From Ancylothrix sp. D3o (GTDB taxonomy: Bacteria > Cyanobacteriota > Cyanobacteriia > Cyanobacteriales > Oscillatoriaceae), in contig NZ_JAMXEX010000003.1 of NCBI RefSeq assembly GCF_025370775.1, forward strand, positions 248,001 through 312,000: 64,000 bases of DNA, read 5' to 3'. Shown here piece after piece: positions 61,197 to 64,000 of this stretch (the stretch's first letter is position 1; the number at the start of each line of letters is the position of its first letter). The notes below the pieces were generated by a model, which saw only the letters and a list, made by a program, of their open reading frames with translations, was not told the origin of the DNA and searched no databases. The translations under genes and the position numbers were made by a program.

Positions 61197-62804
61197 CTAT
61201 ACATCAACTAACTGCTTGAACAATTCCCGTTCTCGAATCGCATCAAAATCCGGGTCAGTTTTCGCTAACTGCTTATATTCTGCGGGATTAAGTGCAAGCG
61301 CTTTTTGCAAAGTTTCAAGAGATTGATCCACATAACCGCCGGCTGCATAACAACAAGCCTTGTTATACCAAATTCCAGCATCGTCCGGCTTGAGTTTCAC
61401 AGCCACATTATAGGAGGCGATAGCATCCTCATAGCGATACCATTTTGCATAGGCACTGCCCCGATTAGTCCACGCTTGATAGTAGTCTGGTTTAAGCTGC
61501 ACCGCATGGTCATAGCAAACAATCGCCTCTGGATACCGGCCCAATTGCGTTAGCAAATTGCCCCGCTGATGCCAAATCTCGGAATCATTTGGTTTAAATT
61601 GAGTCGCTTTTTCATAAGCGTTGTTTGCCTCATCATATTGCTTTAACTGTTGCAAAATTTTGCCTTGGTTGTACCAAGCATCGCCATATTCCGATTTAAC
61701 CTCAATGGCTTTATTAAATGACTCTAGCGCTTCAGTGGGCCGGTTCATTTCCACCAAAGTCTGTCCTCGGTGATACCACGCTTCGGCATAGTCCGGTTTC
61801 ACCTTCAGCGCTTGGTTATAAGATGCAATGGCTTCTTCATAGCGGCGCAGGCGAGTTAAGGCACTTCCCCGGTTATTCCAAGCTTCGAGATAATCGGGTT
61901 TTATTTGCAAGGCGCGGTCATAGGAGGCCAGAGCTTCTTGATGCCGGTTTAAATTAAACAGCGCACTGCCCCGGTTACTCCAAGCTTGATGATAGTCTGG
62001 CATAAGTTGCAGCGCTTGCGAATAGGCGGCAATCGCTTCTTCATAACGCCGCTCAAAAAATAGCCCATTGCCTTGTTTGACAAAATCAACAGCACTTAAG
62101 GTTTGGCTTTCCTTTGTTTCCTGTGTTTCCTGTGTCTCCTGTGTTTCGTGTGTCTCCTGTGTCTCAGGCGGCGGGTTATTGATGGCAGTTGCCGATACGC
62201 CGGCCGGTTCGACAGCGTTTTGAGTGTTCGTTAGCACATCGGGGGGAGTTTCGCTTTCTGGTGGCGGAACACTCACCGGCGCATTGGCGACAGCCTCAAA
62301 TGTGGCTAAAGTTTGTTGGGCAAAAGCGTTTTGGTGTTCGAGTTGTTGCAAAATCGGCTCAACCGATGAAATAATTGCCTTTAATTGGGCAAGGGCATCG
62401 TTTTTGAGACTTTCGACCTCGCTGCGCTGCGAGATCGTCTGCTGTTGAAATTCTTTGAGCAGATACCATATTCCGAAAGCAGCCAGGGTTGGCAACAATG
62501 CCAAAACGACGAGTAAGGCGTTTAGCAAACCGATAGCCCTGCTAAAGGCGCGGTCTACTTCTTGTTGTACCCTTTGATCAACTAATTGTTGTATCCGCTG
62601 CTCATCGTTAGGGAGTGCTTGCGCCGGTGCTGGTGTGGGTTGTGCCGGCAACTCGGCAAAAATTGTTTGTTTTGGAAACGATGATATGGCCGGTTTGGTG
62701 TTTGCTAGACTCATTGCCAAAAATAAGGCACTGAGAGCTACCGCACCCCGAAATTGCGATTGAGAATTTAAACGCTTTGTCTTTTCCACAAATTTATTCA
62801 CCAA
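61197..62804 (-). CDS. Membrane-anchored TPR protein (long paralogue)
   Basis: 535 aa. A hydrophobic N-terminal helix (about residues 20-40), a coil with R-I-Q-Q-L-V-D-Q-R-V-Q-Q-E-V-D, and a membrane helix (about 92-116, L-L-N-A-L-L-V-V-L-A-L-L) match the downstream paralogue. The linker holds E-T-Q repeats encoded by a 9-bp tandem repeat (about 62115-62165). The C-terminal half (about 240-520) has eight TPRs with A-W-x-N-R-G-x-A-L signatures and ends L-A-K-T-D-P-D-F-D-A-I-R. It is the first gene of the pair. Probably a scaffold at the cytoplasmic membrane; its partner is unknown. Confidence 0.88.
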   Translation of the reverse strand: MVNKFVEKTKRLNSQSQFRGAVALSALFLAMSLANTKPAISSFPKQTIFAELPAQPTPAPAQALPNDEQRIQQLVDQRVQQEVDRAFSRAIGLLNALLVVLALLPTLAAFGIWYLLKEFQQQTISQRSEVESLKNDALAQLKAIISSVEPILQQLEHQNAFAQQTLATFEAVANAPVSVPPPESETPPDVLTNTQNAVEPAGVSATAINNPPPETQETHETQETQETQETKESQTLSAVDFVKQGNGLFFERRYEEAIAAYSQALQLMPDYHQAWSNRGSALFNLNRHQEALASYDRALQIKPDYLEAWNNRGSALTRLRRYEEAIASYNQALKVKPDYAEAWYHRGQTLVEMNRPTEALESFNKAIEVKSEYGDAWYNQGKILQQLKQYDEANNAYEKATQFKPNDSEIWHQRGNLLTQLGRYPEAIVCYDHAVQLKPDYYQAWTNRGSAYAKWYRYEDAIASYNVAVKLKPDDAGIWYNKACCYAAGGYVDQSLETLQKALALNPAEYKQLAKTDPDFDAIRERELFKQLVDV

Positions 62805-63540
62805 TTTACTCCTCGTCTTCGCCGGCCCCTCAACGCTGACCCTGAAATTACAAATTACTCTAGCCTAGCCGCGTTTGTCATTGCGTCCTTTGAGCATTTG
62901 CCAAAACCAACCTCTTCCCCCAACCCTCTTTTTTCGTCGTTGCGCTGCTCTCGCCAACAGCTTCGTAGTGAGAATACACCGGCTGCGTGATCTTCACCGG
63001 CCCGACGCTCTGTGACATAAATCGCCGCCATTGATGATCGATGATACACCGGCCAGATGTTTTTAATCACCGAAGATATCCCCTAATAATTTCATAATTA
63101 AAGCATCGAGATTAATTTTCTCTAAACTCGACGGTTCAATATACAGAACCCTCAAAATTCTCTTGATTTTCTCGTTGAACGATTGACCCAAAACTAGCCG
63201 ACTGTGTTTACTTTTCTTAACATCTTTAAAAGCAGCTAATCACATCTGAAGAATCGGTTAATGGCCTAGCATCCTTCTTTCCTTTAGCCTGTGGGGTTTC
63301 AACCCTCTGTCCTTAACAGCCATTCACATTATATTGTTAATTTATATTTCGCCCTCTCGCCGCTTTCACAACCGCAAAAGATACCTTTTATTGCCAGCGA
63401 TTTACAGCTAAAAACTCTTAGTCCGTTAACCTGCTGTAAAAAACTTGTTCAAAGGTGAATTGCCGTGCCGCTTTAAGCCCTAGGGCATAGAAAAAATCGA
63501 AGCCTTCCCCAACGCACAGCTTATCCAAGGAAACAAAACG
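62805..63540. other. 736-bp divergent spacer
   Basis: Between the TPR operon and a rightward PAS gene. A minus-strand frame at 62855-63070 lacks coding character and is not called. No repeat or RNA gene was recognised. Promoters for both neighbours should lie here. Confidence 0.4.
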
Positions 63541-64000
63541 ATGGAGACTTTTAGCCAAAGTTTAGCAATCTCCGCCTCACAAGCGGCAAAAACTGTGAGA
63601 GTCGAGTCTTTTTCTCAGCCAAGTCCTGCTAAACCATCGGCGGCTTTTCCTTTACAACCAAATGCCGATGAGGCGTTCCTTCAAACTTTAGTAGCCAACG
63701 CTTCTGTTATTCTTTACGCCCTAGATCCCCAAGGTCTGTTTATCCTTTGTGAGGGACAGTCGGTGGCTCACTGGGGCTTACAACCCTCAGAGGTATTGGG
63801 CCGTTTTGTTTGGGAGATTTACCCCGACCAGCCCGGAATGTTTGAGCGGTTGTGCGAATGCTTGGCGGGAAATAATGTGAGTTGGACAACAGAAATTAAT
63901 GGTTGGATATGCGAACATAATGCAACACCCTTACGAAACGAAACGGGAAATATTATCGGCATCATAGCTGTAGTGACAGAAGCAACCCAGGGCCGGTTTG
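63541..64000 (+). CDS. PAS-domain sensor protein (partial, 3' end missing)
   Basis: 153 codons are visible from the ATG at 63541 to the window edge. After a Ser/Ala-rich N-terminus of about 45 residues comes a PAS domain with I-L-Y-A-L-D-P-Q-G-L-F, G-L-Q-P-S-E-V-L-G-R and T-P-L-R-N-E-T-G-N-I-I-G, the usual PAS pattern. The output domain lies beyond the window; a histidine kinase or GGDEF is likely given the neighbours, but that is a guess. No Shine-Dalgarno sequence is visible. Confidence 0.8.
   Translation, partial: METFSQSLAISASQAAKTVRVESFSQPSPAKPSAAFPLQPNADEAFLQTLVANASVILYALDPQGLFILCEGQSVAHWGLQPSEVLGRFVWEIYPDQPGMFERLCECLAGNNVSWTTEINGWICEHNATPLRNETGNIIGIIAVVTEATQGRF

Noticed and set aside
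62855-63070. 71-codon minus-strand frame
   Set aside because: Composition does not look coding, there is no ribosome site, and no motif is seen.
62855-63540. tRNA or other structural RNA gene in the large spacers
   Set aside because: I looked for T-loop and CCA-end patterns in the longer spacers and found none; a covariance-model scan would be decisive.

Overview
The window comes from a cyanobacterium, most likely a filamentous, Oscillatoriales-like one. This is inferred from gene content, not from a marker gene. Pointers are a Tab2/Atab2-type RNA-binding protein, an orphan Mo-nitrogenase C-terminal-domain protein, a DUF3536/GH57 protein, a zinc-ribbon Ser/Thr kinase with WD40 repeats, many PAS/GAF sensor kinases, and dispersed repeats typical of cyanobacteria. 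The hexamer RCCGGY is strikingly frequent on both strands, and I saw no copy of the cyanobacterial HIP1 octamer GCGATCGC. No rRNA, tRNA, transposase, prophage or CRISPR array was seen.

Layout. 0-4.6 kb: a truncated Rieske oxygenase, a FAD oxidoreductase with an embedded b6f-type Rieske domain and a Tat-like signal, and a divergent ABC-2 exporter (permease plus ATPase). 4.6-10.6 kb: a REC-histidine kinase, a helical-repeat membrane protein, a secreted SH3 protein, a glycerophosphodiesterase and RecQ. 10.8-19.4 kb: two very large PAS/GGDEF/EAL proteins. 19.4-24.3 kb: a kinase with WD40 propeller, a membrane-anchored WD40 protein and a Ca2+/H+ antiporter. 24.9-32.9 kb: a GH57 protein, an orphan sugar-binding lipoprotein, an alpha/beta hydrolase, and exported pentapeptide and TPR proteins. 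33-36.4 kb: a three-gene operon (permease, TIGR03943 protein, Ig-like protein).

36.5-46.5 kb is a signalling island. It holds an EAL protein, a PAS-GAF histidine kinase, three tandem paralogues sharing one CBS-like N-terminal module joined to different outputs (GGDEF, histidine kinase, decayed histidine kinase), and a PAS histidine kinase whose 3' end overlaps a gene on the other strand. 46.4-51 kb is mainly housekeeping (rimM, a vWA protein, avtA-like). 51.4-55.2 kb holds a very large subtilisin-like protein with an extreme Ser/Asn/Tyr/Trp-rich region and a distinct C-terminal domain, followed at once by an orphan small gene. 55.7-64 kb: small secreted proteins, Tab2, an SGNH-like protein, mtnP, two tandem TPR membrane proteins, and the start of another PAS sensor.

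How the parts work together. Four proteins carry GGDEF and/or EAL domains and five carry histidine-kinase modules, so about a third of the window is devoted to c-di-GMP and phosphorelay signalling. The best candidates for something undescribed are (1) the subtilisin / aromatic-rich fibre / C-terminal domain protein with its adjacent small gene, which has the layout of a polymorphic toxin-immunity locus; (2) the FAD-Rieske fusion next to a Rieske oxygenase and an exporter; and (3) the output-swapped CBS-like triplet. All functional links are inferred from sequence reading only.
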